From positions 1 through 60,164 of the forward strand of contig JAFUKJ010000108.1 of NCBI GenBank assembly GCA_017467805.1: 60,164 bases of DNA, read 5' to 3'. A program made the translations under genes and the position numbers. The notes below the pieces were generated by a model that made no database searches, was not told the origin of the DNA, and saw only the letters and a program-made list of their open reading frames with translations. The DNA comes from Lachnospiraceae bacterium (GTDB lineage: Bacteria; Bacillota; Clostridia; Lachnospirales; Lachnospiraceae). Every line of letters begins with the position of its first letter. The stretch's first letter is position 1. This document shows, in pieces, positions 1 to 9,749 of the stretch.

Positions 1-316
1 AAATACATACCGAGTTACCATGATGATATTTCATCCATACACTTTCCACATAATTTCCATCCGCAAGTTCAAACAGGAACTTCTTAGTTCCGTCAATTGC
101 CGAGGTCTGAACCATAACCTCTTTTACTGATGTATATTCATAATTCTGCTTACACTTTTCAATCAGACTTTTCGGAATATTAGTCATTTCCTCATAGCTT
201 CTTGCCAGCTTTACATGCATCCACTCATAAAGCTGCTTTGCTCGAAAGGGCTTTTCCCCCAGCTTAAGCATTTCATCCTTTAGTTCCTTCAAAGTCAAAG
301 ATTTAATATCAATCAC
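1..316 (-). CDS. rlmN: 23S rRNA (adenine-2503-C2)-methyltransferase RlmN, N-terminal part (cut by window edge)
   Basis: The reading frame runs off the left edge of the window, so only about 105 N-terminal residues are visible. It starts MIDIKSLTLKELKDEM and contains GEKPFRAKQLYEW and the DGTKKFLFELADG stretch, which are typical of RlmN before its radical SAM core. The family makes the C2-methyl on A2503 of 23S rRNA and on A37 of some tRNAs. The catalytic CxxxCxxC motif would lie beyond the edge. The start codon is GTG with GGAG seven bases upstream. It lies 11 bp after the rsmB stop, so it is the distal gene of the murE-to-rsmB run. Confidence 0.9.
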   Translation of the reverse strand, partial: MIDIKSLTLKELKDEMLKLGEKPFRAKQLYEWMHVKLARSYEEMTNIPKSLIEKCKQNYEYTSVKEVMVQTSAIDGTKKFLFELADGNYVESVWMKYHHGNSVCI

Positions 317-327
317 AAAGCTTCTCC

Positions 328-1692
328 TTATTCCTTACGAAACACGCTGATAAAGAATCCATCTGTTTCGTGGATTTCAGGCAACAGCTGCAGATATCCC
401 TTCTTCGTCGTATCTGAATGCAGCTGTGCAGGTAATGTATCATCTAAGGATACTGGTATCATACCAAGCTCCTCCTGCAGCCACTTCGCATGTGCTTCAT
501 TTTCCTGTTTATTGATTGTACAAGTACTAAATAACATCCTGCCGCCTGGCTTCACATAGGACACTGCCCGTCTTAGAATATCCTCCTGCAGCTTCACGAT
601 ATCTGCCACCGCCTCAGGTGTCATCTTATACTTTATGTCTCTCTTCTTACCAATTATACCTAGTCCTGAGCAAGGAACATCGGCAATTACCACATCTGCC
701 TGTCCAACAAAAGACTCATCAGGCTCCAAGGCATCCCATACAACAGCCTTCACATTAGTAAGACCGCATCTGTCAAAATTCTCCTGCATAAAGGCTACCT
801 TATACTCTGAAATATCTCTTGCCTCCACGCTGCCGCTTCCAACAGACTGTCTGTTCAATATATCTGCTGCCAGCATACTCTTTCCGCCTGGTGCAGCACA
901 AATATCCAACACCCTGCTGCCCTTTGGAATCCCAATTGCCTCCACTGCAAGCATGGAGCTGACATCCTGCACCACAAAGGCTCCGCTCTCATACCCTGGA
1001 AGCTCACTCATATCATCTGTCTTCTCAAGCATATAGGCATAATCTATATATGGGTGCTGCTTTATCGTACCACCCTGTTTTACTAATGCATCCTGTAATC
1101 TACTGATTGCACCTTGCTCCTGTGTCCTCATTCGAAGTGTTACTGGATGCTCCTTTAAAAGTCCCTCTAATATCTGTAAGGTAACTGCCTTACCAAACTG
1201 TTCTTCCCATAGCTTCACAATCCATTCAGGCATGGAATACTTTATGGATGCATATGCAGTAAAGTTCTTCTCCTGACTTGGATATGCAATATTCTCTTTC
1301 TCTCTGCTAAGATTTCTAAGCACACCATTTACAAAGCCCTTCAAGGTGCGAAAGCCCTTCTTCTGTGCAAGCTTCACAGCCTCGTTACAAGCTGCCGAAT
1401 CAGGGACACTGTTCATATAAAGAATCTGATAAGCGCCCATTCGCATAATGGTACGAATCACTGGCTTCATTTTATTTACCTTAACCTTAGAAAACTGGTC
1501 AATGCAATAATCAAGCTCTATCATTCTCTCTAAAGTTCCCTCAAAAAGGCGCTTCATAAATGCCTTTTCCTGTGTCCCCAGATAATTGTATTTATTCTGC
1601 ACATCCCTGATAACAATGTGACTGTATTCACCATCCTTAGTAACGGATAACAGCATCTCCATTACCAGCTGACGAACATTTATCTGCTCCAT
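328..1692 (-). CDS. rsmB: 16S rRNA (cytosine-967-C5)-methyltransferase RsmB
   Basis: This 454-residue protein has the usual two-part layout. An N-terminal NusB-like RNA-binding domain covers about residues 1-135, and a Rossmann SAM-dependent methyltransferase domain follows. The SAM-binding DICAAPGGK is near residue 263. The two catalytic cysteines of m5C methyltransferases are visible in PCSG (Cys341) and in STCT (Cys391). The family methylates C967 of 16S rRNA. It sits 27 bp after the Zn-protease gene and just before rlmN, a standard Firmicute order downstream of def-fmt. Length is normal for the family. Confidence 0.95.
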   Translation of the reverse strand: MEQINVRQLVMEMLLSVTKDGEYSHIVIRDVQNKYNYLGTQEKAFMKRLFEGTLERMIELDYCIDQFSKVKVNKMKPVIRTIMRMGAYQILYMNSVPDSAACNEAVKLAQKKGFRTLKGFVNGVLRNLSREKENIAYPSQEKNFTAYASIKYSMPEWIVKLWEEQFGKAVTLQILEGLLKEHPVTLRMRTQEQGAISRLQDALVKQGGTIKQHPYIDYAYMLEKTDDMSELPGYESGAFVVQDVSSMLAVEAIGIPKGSRVLDICAAPGGKSMLAADILNRQSVGSGSVEARDISEYKVAFMQENFDRCGLTNVKAVVWDALEPDESFVGQADVVIADVPCSGLGIIGKKRDIKYKMTPEAVADIVKLQEDILRRAVSYVKPGGRMLFSTCTINKQENEAHAKWLQEELGMIPVSLDDTLPAQLHSDTTKKGYLQLLPEIHETDGFFISVFRKE

Positions 1693-1719
1693 GTATCCAT
1701 ATCCTTCCTAATTCAAACC

Positions 1720-2430
1720 TTAGTCATCTCTGCGTCTTCCACCAAACAACAGTATCAGACGTAATAACTGCAAAATAGCGGATGCTGCTGCTGCCACATA
1801 GGTCAAAGCTGCCGCACGAAGCACCTTTGCGCTTCCACTCTTCTCCTCGTGGGTTACCATACCATACTGCTCTAAGCATGCCAATGCTCTTGATGAAGCA
1901 TTAAATTCTACTGGAAGCGTAACCAGCTGTACAAATACTGCAATAGCAAATACCCAGATACCAATATTTACCAAGGTTGCGTTATATCCAAATAAAATAC
2001 CTAACAAAATAATCGGAATACCTGCCTTTGAAGCAAAGCTTGCCGCTGGAGACAATGCATTCTTTACTCTGACAGGAAAATAATTCTGCTGATACTGAAT
2101 GGCATGTCCACACTCATGTGCAGCAATTCCCAGTGCTGCAATACTTGTCGAGTAAAATACACTTTCAGAAAGGCAAATCACACCCTTTGACGGATGATAA
2201 TAATTCGTCAATGCATTGCCTTTGATACACTCCACTCTGACATCTGTAATTCCATTATTTCTAAGAATGGTATTCGCCACCTGCGCTCCCGTGATGCCAG
2301 ACATACATCTAACCTTGCTATATTTGTTATATGCCGACTCCACCATACCTGATGCTATCATGGATACGATTGCACCTATTAACACCAATATATAAGTCGG
2401 GTCAAAATAATAATAATAAGGATACATCAT
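1720..2430 (-). CDS. Membrane-anchored neutral zinc metallopeptidase (YugP-like, Zn_peptidase_2 family)
   Basis: This 236-residue protein begins with a Tyr-rich start and a hydrophobic segment (about residues 12-28). The HECGH zinc-binding motif lies near residue 105, followed by two or more hydrophobic segments (about 130-170 and 205-230). This is the PF04298 family, which is found between fmt and rsmB in many Clostridia. Zinc protease activity is predicted from the motif; substrates are unknown. It is 13 bp downstream of fmt, consistent with co-transcription. Confidence 0.85.
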   Translation of the reverse strand: MMYPYYYYFDPTYILVLIGAIVSMIASGMVESAYNKYSKVRCMSGITGAQVANTILRNNGITDVRVECIKGNALTNYYHPSKGVICLSESVFYSTSIAALGIAAHECGHAIQYQQNYFPVRVKNALSPAASFASKAGIPIILLGILFGYNATLVNIGIWVFAIAVFVQLVTLPVEFNASSRALACLEQYGMVTHEEKSGSAKVLRAAALTYVAAAASAILQLLRLILLFGGRRRDD

Positions 2431-2443
2431 AGAATAACCTCCT

Positions 2444-3376
2444 CTATTCGCCTAATCTAAAGCCTGCTTTCCATGCATTACCAAGCAAAAAGCTCTTCAC
2501 ATCCATTCTCTTCTTACCTTCGAGCTGAAGCTCGGTTACTCTTAGCAGACCTTCACCAGTTGCTACATCAAAGGACTCCTTATTAACCTCAACAATCGTT
2601 CCTGCCTCAGCCTTAGTGTTGCTTTCAATGACATCAGCTGCCCAAAGCTTCACACTCTTACCCTGAAAATAAGTATATGCACTTGGCCATGAATTCAATC
2701 CGCGAATCAGACGCTCTATCTCATTAGCTGACTTTGTCCAGTCAATCTTACCAAAAGACTTATCCATCTTTCTTACATGAGTTGCCTTGCTCTCATCCTG
2801 TGGCACTGGTGTAATCTCTCCTGCCTCAAGCTTTGGTAACGTCTCTACAATAAGCTCGGCTCCTGCAATTGCCAGCTTATCAAATAAACTCTCTGCGGTT
2901 TCCTTTGCATCAATCGCCACAACCTTTGTAGTCAGAATATCTCCTGTATCACACCCTAAAGCCATCTGCTGAATGGTTACTCCTGTTTCCTTTTCTCCAT
3001 CCACAATTACCTGATTAATCGGTGCCGCACCTCTGTACTTTGGTAATAAAGAAGCATGAATATTCACACAGCCAAACTTTGGCATATTCAGAATCTCCTC
3101 CGAAAGCATCTGTCCAAATGCCGCTACCACAAAAATATCTGCCTCAAACTTTGCAAGCTCTGCCACAGACTCAGGTGTCTTAATCTTAACAGGCTGAAAT
3201 ACAGGAATATTATACTTCAATGCACATTCCTTTACTGGAGGAAACTGCATCTGTCCGCTTCTTCCCTTTGGCTTATCAGGCTGTGTCACAACACCTGTTA
3301 CCTCATGTCCTGCCTTAACTATCGCCTCTAATGCGCCTACCGCAAAGTCAGGCGTTCCCATAAATACTACTTTCAT
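2444..3376 (-). CDS. fmt: Methionyl-tRNA formyltransferase
   Basis: Fmt formylates Met-tRNAfMet for initiation using 10-formyltetrahydrofolate. The 310-residue length is normal. The hydrolase-fold catalytic set is present: Asn105 and His107 within NIHASLLPKYRG, and Asp143 in GCDTGDI. A C-terminal OB-like tRNA-binding domain follows (about residues 205-310). Its ATG directly abuts the TAA of def with no spacer, so the two are translationally coupled. The stop codon is TAG, which is relevant to the pyrH anomaly elsewhere in the window. Confidence 0.97.
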   Translation of the reverse strand: MKVVFMGTPDFAVGALEAIVKAGHEVTGVVTQPDKPKGRSGQMQFPPVKECALKYNIPVFQPVKIKTPESVAELAKFEADIFVVAAFGQMLSEEILNMPKFGCVNIHASLLPKYRGAAPINQVIVDGEKETGVTIQQMALGCDTGDILTTKVVAIDAKETAESLFDKLAIAGAELIVETLPKLEAGEITPVPQDESKATHVRKMDKSFGKIDWTKSANEIERLIRGLNSWPSAYTYFQGKSVKLWAADVIESNTKAEAGTIVEVNKESFDVATGEGLLRVTELQLEGKKRMDVKSFLLGNAWKAGFRLGE

Positions 3377-3877
3377 TTATTCCTCATCCTCGTCCCAGTC
3401 ATCATCACTATATAAATCTTCATTATTGAGAAGCTCACCTTCCACCTTTTCTACATAAAGATGTCCGTCCAAATGCTCAATCTCATGACAAAGCGCTCTG
3501 GCTAAAAGCTCTGTTCCTTCAACAACAATTTCTTCCATATCTTCATTCAATGCAACCGCTTTTACATAGTTTGGTCTTGTTACTGTACCAGACTTACCTG
3601 GTACACTTAAGCAGCCTTCATAACCTGTCTGCTCACCACTTGTCTCTACAATACGAGGGTTAATCAGAACCAGCAGGTCCTCTCCCGTTGTATCAATTAC
3701 TACGATTCTCTTTAAAATACCAACCTGTGGTGCCGCAAGACCTACTCCACACGCCTCATACATTGTCTCTATCATATCGTCAATTAAGTCCTGAATCCTT
3801 GGTGTCATCTCGGTTACTTCCTTAGACACTTTATTTAATACAGGGTCTCCCATTTCTCTGATTGTTCTAATTGCCAT
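3377..3877 (-). CDS. def: Peptide deformylase
   Basis: Def removes the N-formyl group from new proteins. With the start at [12 protein letters not shown] it is 166 residues. All three family motifs are present: GVGLAAPQ (about 44-51), EGCLS with metal ligand Cys89, and HEIEH with His131, Glu132 and His135. The C-terminus is a highly acidic tail. A longer frame reaches 3919, but it would overlap the priA stop. The start at 3877 has a good AAGGAAG ribosome binding site, so I chose it. It lies between priA and fmt. Confidence 0.96.
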   Translation of the reverse strand: MAIRTIREMGDPVLNKVSKEVTEMTPRIQDLIDDMIETMYEACGVGLAAPQVGILKRIVVIDTTGEDLLVLINPRIVETSGEQTGYEGCLSVPGKSGTVTRPNYVKAVALNEDMEEIVVEGTELLARALCHEIEHLDGHLYVEKVEGELLNNEDLYSDDDWDEDEE

Positions 3878-3908
3878 TTTCTTATCTTCCTTTCTGATTT
3901 GTATTGAA

Positions 3909-6143
3909 TTAATAAGCACTCATTGGATTAAAATCGAACTGTACAGTATCCGTATTCCAGCCCTTCCTCTCAATCTCCTGCTCCATTCTGTCCTTTATTC
4001 TAACCAGAGTATCATACTCTGTATGCTTGATATAAAATACATTGCGGTATACATCATTAATCTTACCAATTGATGCCGCCGCAGGTCCTATAATAGCAAT
4101 ACGCTCCTTTGCATAAAGCTGTCTTATCATATCTGCCAGCTCTCTTGCATGCGCAACACCTGTCAATTCATCCGATGACAATACAAGCACTGCCATCATA
4201 TTGGCAGCAGGCGGATATAGCATCAGGTCCCTGTATGCCATCTCTTCCTCGTAAAAGCCCTCGTAATCCTGATTGGCAGCATGTACTACGGCATAGTTCT
4301 CAGGCTGATAGGTCTGTATCACTACCTCGCCAGGTAATGCACTTCTTCCTGCTCTTCCTGCTGCCTGAGTCAATAGCTGAAAAGTTCTCTCCTCCGCTCT
4401 GTAGTCTCCCGTATGAAGTGACATATCTGCAGCAAGAACTCCTACAAGCGTTACCTTAGGGAAATCATGTCCCTTTACAATCATCTGCGTTCCTACCAGA
4501 ATATCCGCCTCTTCATTGGCAAACTGAGAAAGAATCTGCTCATAGCTGTCTTTACTCTTAGTCGTATCTGCATCCATTCGCAGCACTCTTGCCTTAGGAA
4601 ACAGCTTTAACAGTTGCTCCTCTATCTGCTGTGTTCCTGCGCGAAATCCTAATATATATTTGGAACCACAGCTCGGACACTTGCTAACCTGTGGTGTCTC
4701 ATAGCCACAATAATGGCAAATCAGCTTGCCATTCCTATGCTCTGATAAGGACACATCACAGTGCGGACACTTCATTACATGACCGCAGGCTCTACAGGAT
4801 ACAAAACCTGCATAGCCCCTTCGATTCAGAAACAGCATACTCTGCTGTCCCTTAGAAAGTCTGTCAGCCAATAGCTCCTGTAACTTACGACTAAAGATAG
4901 AACGATTACCCTCTCTTAATTCCTCTCGTAAATCCACAGTATATACCTGCGGCAGTTCTCCTCCTGCCAATCGGTTCTTGAGTGTAAACAGCCGTATATC
5001 TCCCCTTCTTGCACGATAATATGCCTCCAAAGAAGGAGTTGCTGAACCCAAAAGAAGGCTTGCGCCTTTCATACTGCAAATCTTTGCAGCAACCTCTCTT
5101 GCGTGATACTTTGGCATGGTCTCACTCTTATAGCTGGACTCATGCTCCTCATCTATAATAATCAGTCCCAATCGTTCAAACGGTGTAAATAACGCCGAAC
5201 GAGGTCCTATCATAATGTCTATCTCTCCCCGAGAGGCTCTCTCAAACTGGTCTGAGCGTTCTCCCGCTGACAGCTTTGAGTTCATCACTGATACTCTATC
5301 GCCAAACCTCTGATAAAAACGGAACAAGGTCTGATAGGTTAATGCAATCTCAGGGATTAGCACAATCGCCTGCTTTCCTTCTCCTATTATCCTCTCAATC
5401 AACTCCATGTATACTTCTGTCTTACCGCTCCCAGTCACACCGTGAAGCAGGTAGCTATCCCGAATCCCCATGGAAAATTCATCAAATATCTCTGTTACAA
5501 TCCTCTGCTGTTCCTCAGAAAGCTGCTTCTTGCTCTGCGTCGTTTCCTTCATCTTCACAGGATTACGATATACACTTTCCTGTGTAACCTCCAAAAGCTG
5601 TGCTTTTTCTAAGGACTGTATGGTCTGTGTGGTAACACCTAGCTTTCCTGTAACCAACAGCTGTGGTAATGTATCTGACACAGCAAGCTCTCTCATCAGT
5701 CTTGCCTTGGCAGTCTGATGCTTACGTTCAAACTCTTCACTAAGGCGCAGTGCCTCCTCGCTGCTAACCTTTGAGTAAATAGTCTTCTTAATGACCTGTT
5801 TCATCTTCTGCTTCACAGGAAGTACTGTTTTCAATGCCGCAATCATGGTAGAACCGTAATTCTCCTTAATCCACCACGCAAGACGTAACGAATCCGCCTT
5901 GGCACTGACACCGCCTTCTACGATAGAATCTATCTCCTTAAGCTTTGTCACATCGTAATTTGGCACATCTGTAATCTCCATGACATAGCCCTTTATTAAC
6001 TTGTTGCCCATTCCAAAGGGTATCCTTACCGACATTCCCACATCAAGACTTCCCTGCATCCTGTCAGGAATCTTATACTGAAATGGTCTGTCTACCTTTT
6101 CATGGGATATATCCACGATAATATTAGCAAATCTGCCCGTCAT
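3909..6143 (-). CDS. priA: Primosomal replication-restart helicase PriA
   Basis: This 744-residue superfamily 2 DNA helicase restarts stalled replication forks. The N-terminal DNA-binding part (about 1-200) is followed by the helicase core, with Walker A GVTGSGKT at 235-242 and Walker B DEEH at 331-334. Eight cysteines in CxxC pairs (about residues 450-490) form the two zinc sites inside the helicase lobe that are unique to PriA. A helicase motif ending QAAGRAGR follows. It is flanked by murE (18 bp upstream) and def (31 bp downstream) on the same strand. Length is typical. Confidence 0.97.
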   Translation of the reverse strand: MTGRFANIIVDISHEKVDRPFQYKIPDRMQGSLDVGMSVRIPFGMGNKLIKGYVMEITDVPNYDVTKLKEIDSIVEGGVSAKADSLRLAWWIKENYGSTMIAALKTVLPVKQKMKQVIKKTIYSKVSSEEALRLSEEFERKHQTAKARLMRELAVSDTLPQLLVTGKLGVTTQTIQSLEKAQLLEVTQESVYRNPVKMKETTQSKKQLSEEQQRIVTEIFDEFSMGIRDSYLLHGVTGSGKTEVYMELIERIIGEGKQAIVLIPEIALTYQTLFRFYQRFGDRVSVMNSKLSAGERSDQFERASRGEIDIMIGPRSALFTPFERLGLIIIDEEHESSYKSETMPKYHAREVAAKICSMKGASLLLGSATPSLEAYYRARRGDIRLFTLKNRLAGGELPQVYTVDLREELREGNRSIFSRKLQELLADRLSKGQQSMLFLNRRGYAGFVSCRACGHVMKCPHCDVSLSEHRNGKLICHYCGYETPQVSKCPSCGSKYILGFRAGTQQIEEQLLKLFPKARVLRMDADTTKSKDSYEQILSQFANEEADILVGTQMIVKGHDFPKVTLVGVLAADMSLHTGDYRAEERTFQLLTQAAGRAGRSALPGEVVIQTYQPENYAVVHAANQDYEGFYEEEMAYRDLMLYPPAANMMAVLVLSSDELTGVAHARELADMIRQLYAKERIAIIGPAAASIGKINDVYRNVFYIKHTEYDTLVRIKDRMEQEIERKGWNTDTVQFDFNPMSAY

Positions 6144-6161
6144 CTATTACCCCTATCTGTC

Positions 6162-7631
6162 TTAGGCGTGAAGCTCCTCTAATATCTCCTGAATCAATAC
6201 TCTTTCATCCATCGGATACTTCACACCCTTAATCTCCTGATAATCCTCATGGCCCTTACCTGCAAGCACAATAATATCTCCAGGCTCACCATGTGTAATC
6301 GCATAGCGGATAGCTTCCTTACGGTCACAAATCTCCACATATGCTCCATCTGTCTTACCTATGCCCTGCTTAATATCATCTATAATATCCTGTGGCTCCT
6401 CAAAGCGTGGATTATCAGATGTAATAATCGTCAAATCAGCAAGCTTACCGCTTACCTCTCCCATCTCATAACGTCTAAGCTTCGAGCGGTTACCACCGCA
6501 ACCAAAGAGGCAAACCAGACGGTTCGGCTGATACTCCTTCAAGGTTGTAAGTAAGCTCTCCAAAGACATGGCATTATGCGCATAATCTATCATAAGAGTA
6601 AATTCATCTGATACCTTCACCATCTCAATTCTACCCTTTACCTTTGCCTTGGAAAGTGCAGATAAGATATCCTCTTCCTTCACATCAAAATGACGGCATA
6701 CTGCAATCGCAGTCATTGCATTATAAGCACTGAACTTACCTGGCACATCAATCATGGCGTGCATCTTCACTAATCCGTCTACATCAAATTCTATTCCAAG
6801 GTAACCTGCTCCTGTAATCAGTTTCAGATTACTTGCCCGCAAATCCGCTTTCTCACTAAAGCCATAGGTCTCAAGCTCACAGGTATAACCCTCAAGCACC
6901 TGCTGCCAATGCTTATCATCACAGTTGGCAATACCTACCTTGCACTGCTTAAAAAGCATTCCCTTACACTGCATATACTCCTCAAAGGAGGCATGCTCAT
7001 TTGGTCCGATATGGTCAGGCTCCATATTGGTAAAAATACCATAATCAAAGACAAAGCCCTGTGTTCTGTGCATCATCAGTCCCTGTGAGGAAACCTCCAT
7101 TACCACAGTATCACAGCCCGCATCTGCCATCTCTCTAAAATACTTCTGCAAGGTCAAAGACTCAGGTGTTGTATTGGCTGACGGAATTGCCTTATCACCA
7201 ATCAGAGTCTCTATCGTACCTACAAGACCTACCTTATGTCCTGCCGTCTCTAATATATTCTTAATCAGATAAGTCGTTGTAGACTTACCCTTTGTACCTG
7301 TAATACCGATAATCTTCATCTCTGATGCTGGATTGCCATAATATGCTGCAGCAATAAATGCCATGGCATATCTGGTATCCTCTACCTTAATAATAGTCAC
7401 CTGTACATCGGAAGGTACTTCTACCTCTTTACTTACCACTAATACTGCTGCACCTGCTTCTACTACCTGTGCCGCAAACTCATGGCCATCAAAATTTGCA
7501 CCCTCTATGCATAGAAAAAGGCAGTCCTTTGAAACCTTTCTTGAGTCATTTACGACTTCAGATACGTTTACGTCAACACCGCCCTTAATGCATTCATATG
7601 TCAAACCCTGTAATAATTCCCTACACTTCAT
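6162..7631 (-). CDS. murE: UDP-MurNAc-tripeptide synthetase (meso-DAP-adding type)
   Basis: MurE adds the third amino acid to UDP-MurNAc-L-Ala-D-Glu in the cytoplasm. The ATP-binding GTKGKST motif is near residue 113. The substrate-selecting motif near residue 410 reads DNPR, the meso-diaminopimelate signature, as opposed to the Lys-type motif. That agrees with dapL in this window. Three ATGs are possible. The most downstream (MKCRELLQ, 7631) is 10 bases from GGAG, whereas the two upstream ones (7637, 7640) sit almost on top of it, so 7631 is preferred but not certain. It has its own promoter and heads the murE-priA-def-fmt run. Confidence 0.96.
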   Translation of the reverse strand: MKCRELLQGLTYECIKGGVDVNVSEVVNDSRKVSKDCLFLCIEGANFDGHEFAAQVVEAGAAVLVVSKEVEVPSDVQVTIIKVEDTRYAMAFIAAAYYGNPASEMKIIGITGTKGKSTTTYLIKNILETAGHKVGLVGTIETLIGDKAIPSANTTPESLTLQKYFREMADAGCDTVVMEVSSQGLMMHRTQGFVFDYGIFTNMEPDHIGPNEHASFEEYMQCKGMLFKQCKVGIANCDDKHWQQVLEGYTCELETYGFSEKADLRASNLKLITGAGYLGIEFDVDGLVKMHAMIDVPGKFSAYNAMTAIAVCRHFDVKEEDILSALSKAKVKGRIEMVKVSDEFTLMIDYAHNAMSLESLLTTLKEYQPNRLVCLFGCGGNRSKLRRYEMGEVSGKLADLTIITSDNPRFEEPQDIIDDIKQGIGKTDGAYVEICDRKEAIRYAITHGEPGDIIVLAGKGHEDYQEIKGVKYPMDERVLIQEILEELHA

Positions 7632-7683
7632 ATACATCATACTCCATTCAAGTAATCAAATCTGCATTATTTCCCTACTCTAC

Positions 7684-7712
7684 AGAATAGCATATGCGTC
7701 GTCGTTTTTCAA
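7684..7712 (-). promoter_or_regulatory. Sigma-A-type promoter for murE
   Basis: On the minus strand TTGAAA is followed by 17 bases and TATTCT, with a TG one base before the -10 box (extended -10). Transcription would start near 7677, about 46 bases upstream of the murE start. No matching gene lies on the plus strand. Confidence 0.6.
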
Positions 7713-7764
7713 GAATACATATACAAATCGCACATACGCTAGTTTGTGCGTCGCGCCGAGTGCA

Positions 7765-7840
7765 GTCGCTTGCGACATATTCCTCATGCACGAGTGCGCA
7801 TACACATAACAAGAGCTCGGCACTGCCGAGCTCCTGTTAT
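7765..7840. repeat. Cluster of inverted repeats in the recJ-murE gap (structured or repetitive element)
   Basis: The 327-bp gap between recJ and murE holds no convincing gene. It contains a GC-rich block with at least three hairpins. The largest has 17-bp arms (7806-7840, one A/C mismatch, core GAGCTCGGCA/TGCCGAGCTC). Two smaller ones are at 7765-7776 (GTCGC-TT-GCGAC) and 7788-7797. On the plus strand the big hairpin is followed by ATTTTCTT, and on the minus strand (the direction of recJ) no U-run follows. It could be a weak terminator, a processed RNA structure or a dispersed palindromic repeat. The GC content is clearly above that of the flanking AT-rich DNA. Confidence 0.5.
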
Positions 7841-7967
7841 ATTTTCTTATGAGGGGGAGATAGTGAGTGTTTCAACTACCTGTAACCTACTATACGATAT
7901 AAATGTGTCGCTTTTGTGTACAAATCATAAAAATTGAATTATATTTATAAACAATGTATAAAGGAAA

Positions 7968-9749
7968 TCACTGGTAGTATTTCATCACCATCTGCACGGT
8001 TACATTCCCGCGGAACTCATTAATCTCAGGATAATATACTACAGACAGACTAATATCGTTGCCTCTTCCATTATAAAGTGCCGCCACCTGCTCCGCCGTA
8101 TACTTTGCTTCCAGATATTCATGAAAGCCTTCTATATTTCCAAAATAAATCATTTCATAAAGCTTACCTGTCTCATCTGCTACTGTATACTTTCCAACAT
8201 TCTTATTCTGACCAAGAAGTCTGCCCTTTACAAATCTGACATTCTTCTGCGCAAACTGAGGCTTGGAATTGCCATTTCCAAATGGCTCTAATCTGTCCAA
8301 CTCCTTCACAAAATCAATATTGGCATAGCTCATCGGCATCGCCACATCAATCATTACCTTTTCTTCAAAATCAGCTTCCGTCAGCGTACAATTCTGATTG
8401 ATAGCCTTTCTAAAAGTATCAACATCCTCTTTTCGAAGCGAAAGACCTGCCGCCAGCTTATGTCCGCCGTATTTTGTAAAAAGCTCCTTACATCTGGTCA
8501 TTTCTTCATACATATGAAATGCTTCTATAGAACGTCCAGAACCCTTAACGCCTTCCTCTGCATCTGTCAGCACAAAGGTCGGCTTTCCATATTTCTCACG
8601 AATACGTCCTGCAATAATACCCGCAAGGCTTTCATGCACCTTGGGAAGATACACTACCAGTACTCTGTCATCTAAAAGCTTCTGTGTCTCTATCTGCCAG
8701 ACAGCCTCCTCAACACCCTCAAGCGTCAGCTCCTTACGGCTGTCATTCATCGCCTTCAAATCGCCTGCAAGCCTTGCCGCCTCTGCCTTGTCCGTTGTCT
8801 TAAACAGCTCCAAAGCATTCACTGCCGTATCCAGTCTTCCCGTGGCATTCAGACATGGCCCTAACACAAAGCCTATGGTATAGGGCTTCATATGCTCGGC
8901 ATCCACACCCGTTACATCAATCAGAGCCTTCAAGCCCAGATTCCTTGTATTTGCCATAAGTGACAATCCGCACTTTACGATAATACGGTTCTCATCCTTA
9001 AGCTCCATAACATCGCCAATGGTCGCAAAAGCCGCCAGCTCTAAAAGCTCCTGTCCAAGCTCGGAATACAACACTTCCTTCCATGTCATCCCCTGCTTTG
9101 CCGCAACCAACGCCAACACCAGCTTATATGCCACCACTGCACCGCAAATCTCTGAAAAAGGATACATGCAATCCTGACGCTTAGGGTCTACTACCGCCGC
9201 CGCAGGTGGTAGTTTATACATTCTTCCGTCCTCGGTATCTTCATACGGAACCTCATGATGGTCTGTTACCACCACTGTCATACCAAGCTCATTTGCATAA
9301 GCAATCTGGCTATATGCCGCAATTCCATTATCACAAGTCACAACCGTATCTGTTCCCGCAGCCTTCGCCTCTTCTATCAGATTCTCATTTAGTCCATAGC
9401 CATCCTTAATACGATGCGGTATGGCAGTATCGACCTTTGCTCCACAGTGCGACAATCCTTTGTATAGAATATAGGTTGAGCATATGCCGTCAATATCATA
9501 ATCACCGATAATACGAATCTGCTTATCCTCAGCAATCTTTTCTAAAATAATCGCAACCGCCTGCTCCATATCCTTAAGGAGTAATGGGTCATACAAGTCT
9601 TCACAGTCTCCATACAAGAATTTTCTAATATCATCTTCCTCAATCACATCTCGGTTACGAATCAGCCTTGCCAACACAGGACTAATCCCAAAACGCTCTG
9701 CAATTCCATTAAAATCAGCCCTTTTCGCTGTTACCATCCATTTACTCAT
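7968..9749 (-). CDS. recJ: Single-stranded-DNA-specific exonuclease RecJ
   Basis: RecJ is a 5'-3' ssDNA exonuclease used in recombination and mismatch or base-excision repair. From the start MSKWMVTAKRAD it is 593 residues. Metal-binding DHH-family motifs are present: DYDID at 83-87, VTCDNG near 137 and the hallmark DHH at 163-165. The DHHA1 region (GxGRS-like GSGRSIEAF) and the C-terminal OB-fold complete the protein. The frame could begin 30 bases earlier, but this ATG has GTGGAG seven bases upstream and overlaps the thioesterase stop by 8 bases (ATGAGTAA), indicating translational coupling. Confidence 0.95.
   Translation of the reverse strand: MSKWMVTAKRADFNGIAERFGISPVLARLIRNRDVIEEDDIRKFLYGDCEDLYDPLLLKDMEQAVAIILEKIAEDKQIRIIGDYDIDGICSTYILYKGLSHCGAKVDTAIPHRIKDGYGLNENLIEEAKAAGTDTVVTCDNGIAAYSQIAYANELGMTVVVTDHHEVPYEDTEDGRMYKLPPAAAVVDPKRQDCMYPFSEICGAVVAYKLVLALVAAKQGMTWKEVLYSELGQELLELAAFATIGDVMELKDENRIIVKCGLSLMANTRNLGLKALIDVTGVDAEHMKPYTIGFVLGPCLNATGRLDTAVNALELFKTTDKAEAARLAGDLKAMNDSRKELTLEGVEEAVWQIETQKLLDDRVLVVYLPKVHESLAGIIAGRIREKYGKPTFVLTDAEEGVKGSGRSIEAFHMYEEMTRCKELFTKYGGHKLAAGLSLRKEDVDTFRKAINQNCTLTEADFEEKVMIDVAMPMSYANIDFVKELDRLEPFGNGNSKPQFAQKNVRFVKGRLLGQNKNVGKYTVADETGKLYEMIYFGNIEGFHEYLEAKYTAEQVAALYNGRGNDISLSVVYYPEINEFRGNVTVQMVMKYYQ

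Noticed and set aside
7746-7937. Small plus-strand frame with an Arg/His-rich product in the recJ-murE gap
   Set aside because: It runs through the hairpin cluster, has no ribosome binding site and no recognisable protein pattern. It is better explained by structured DNA.
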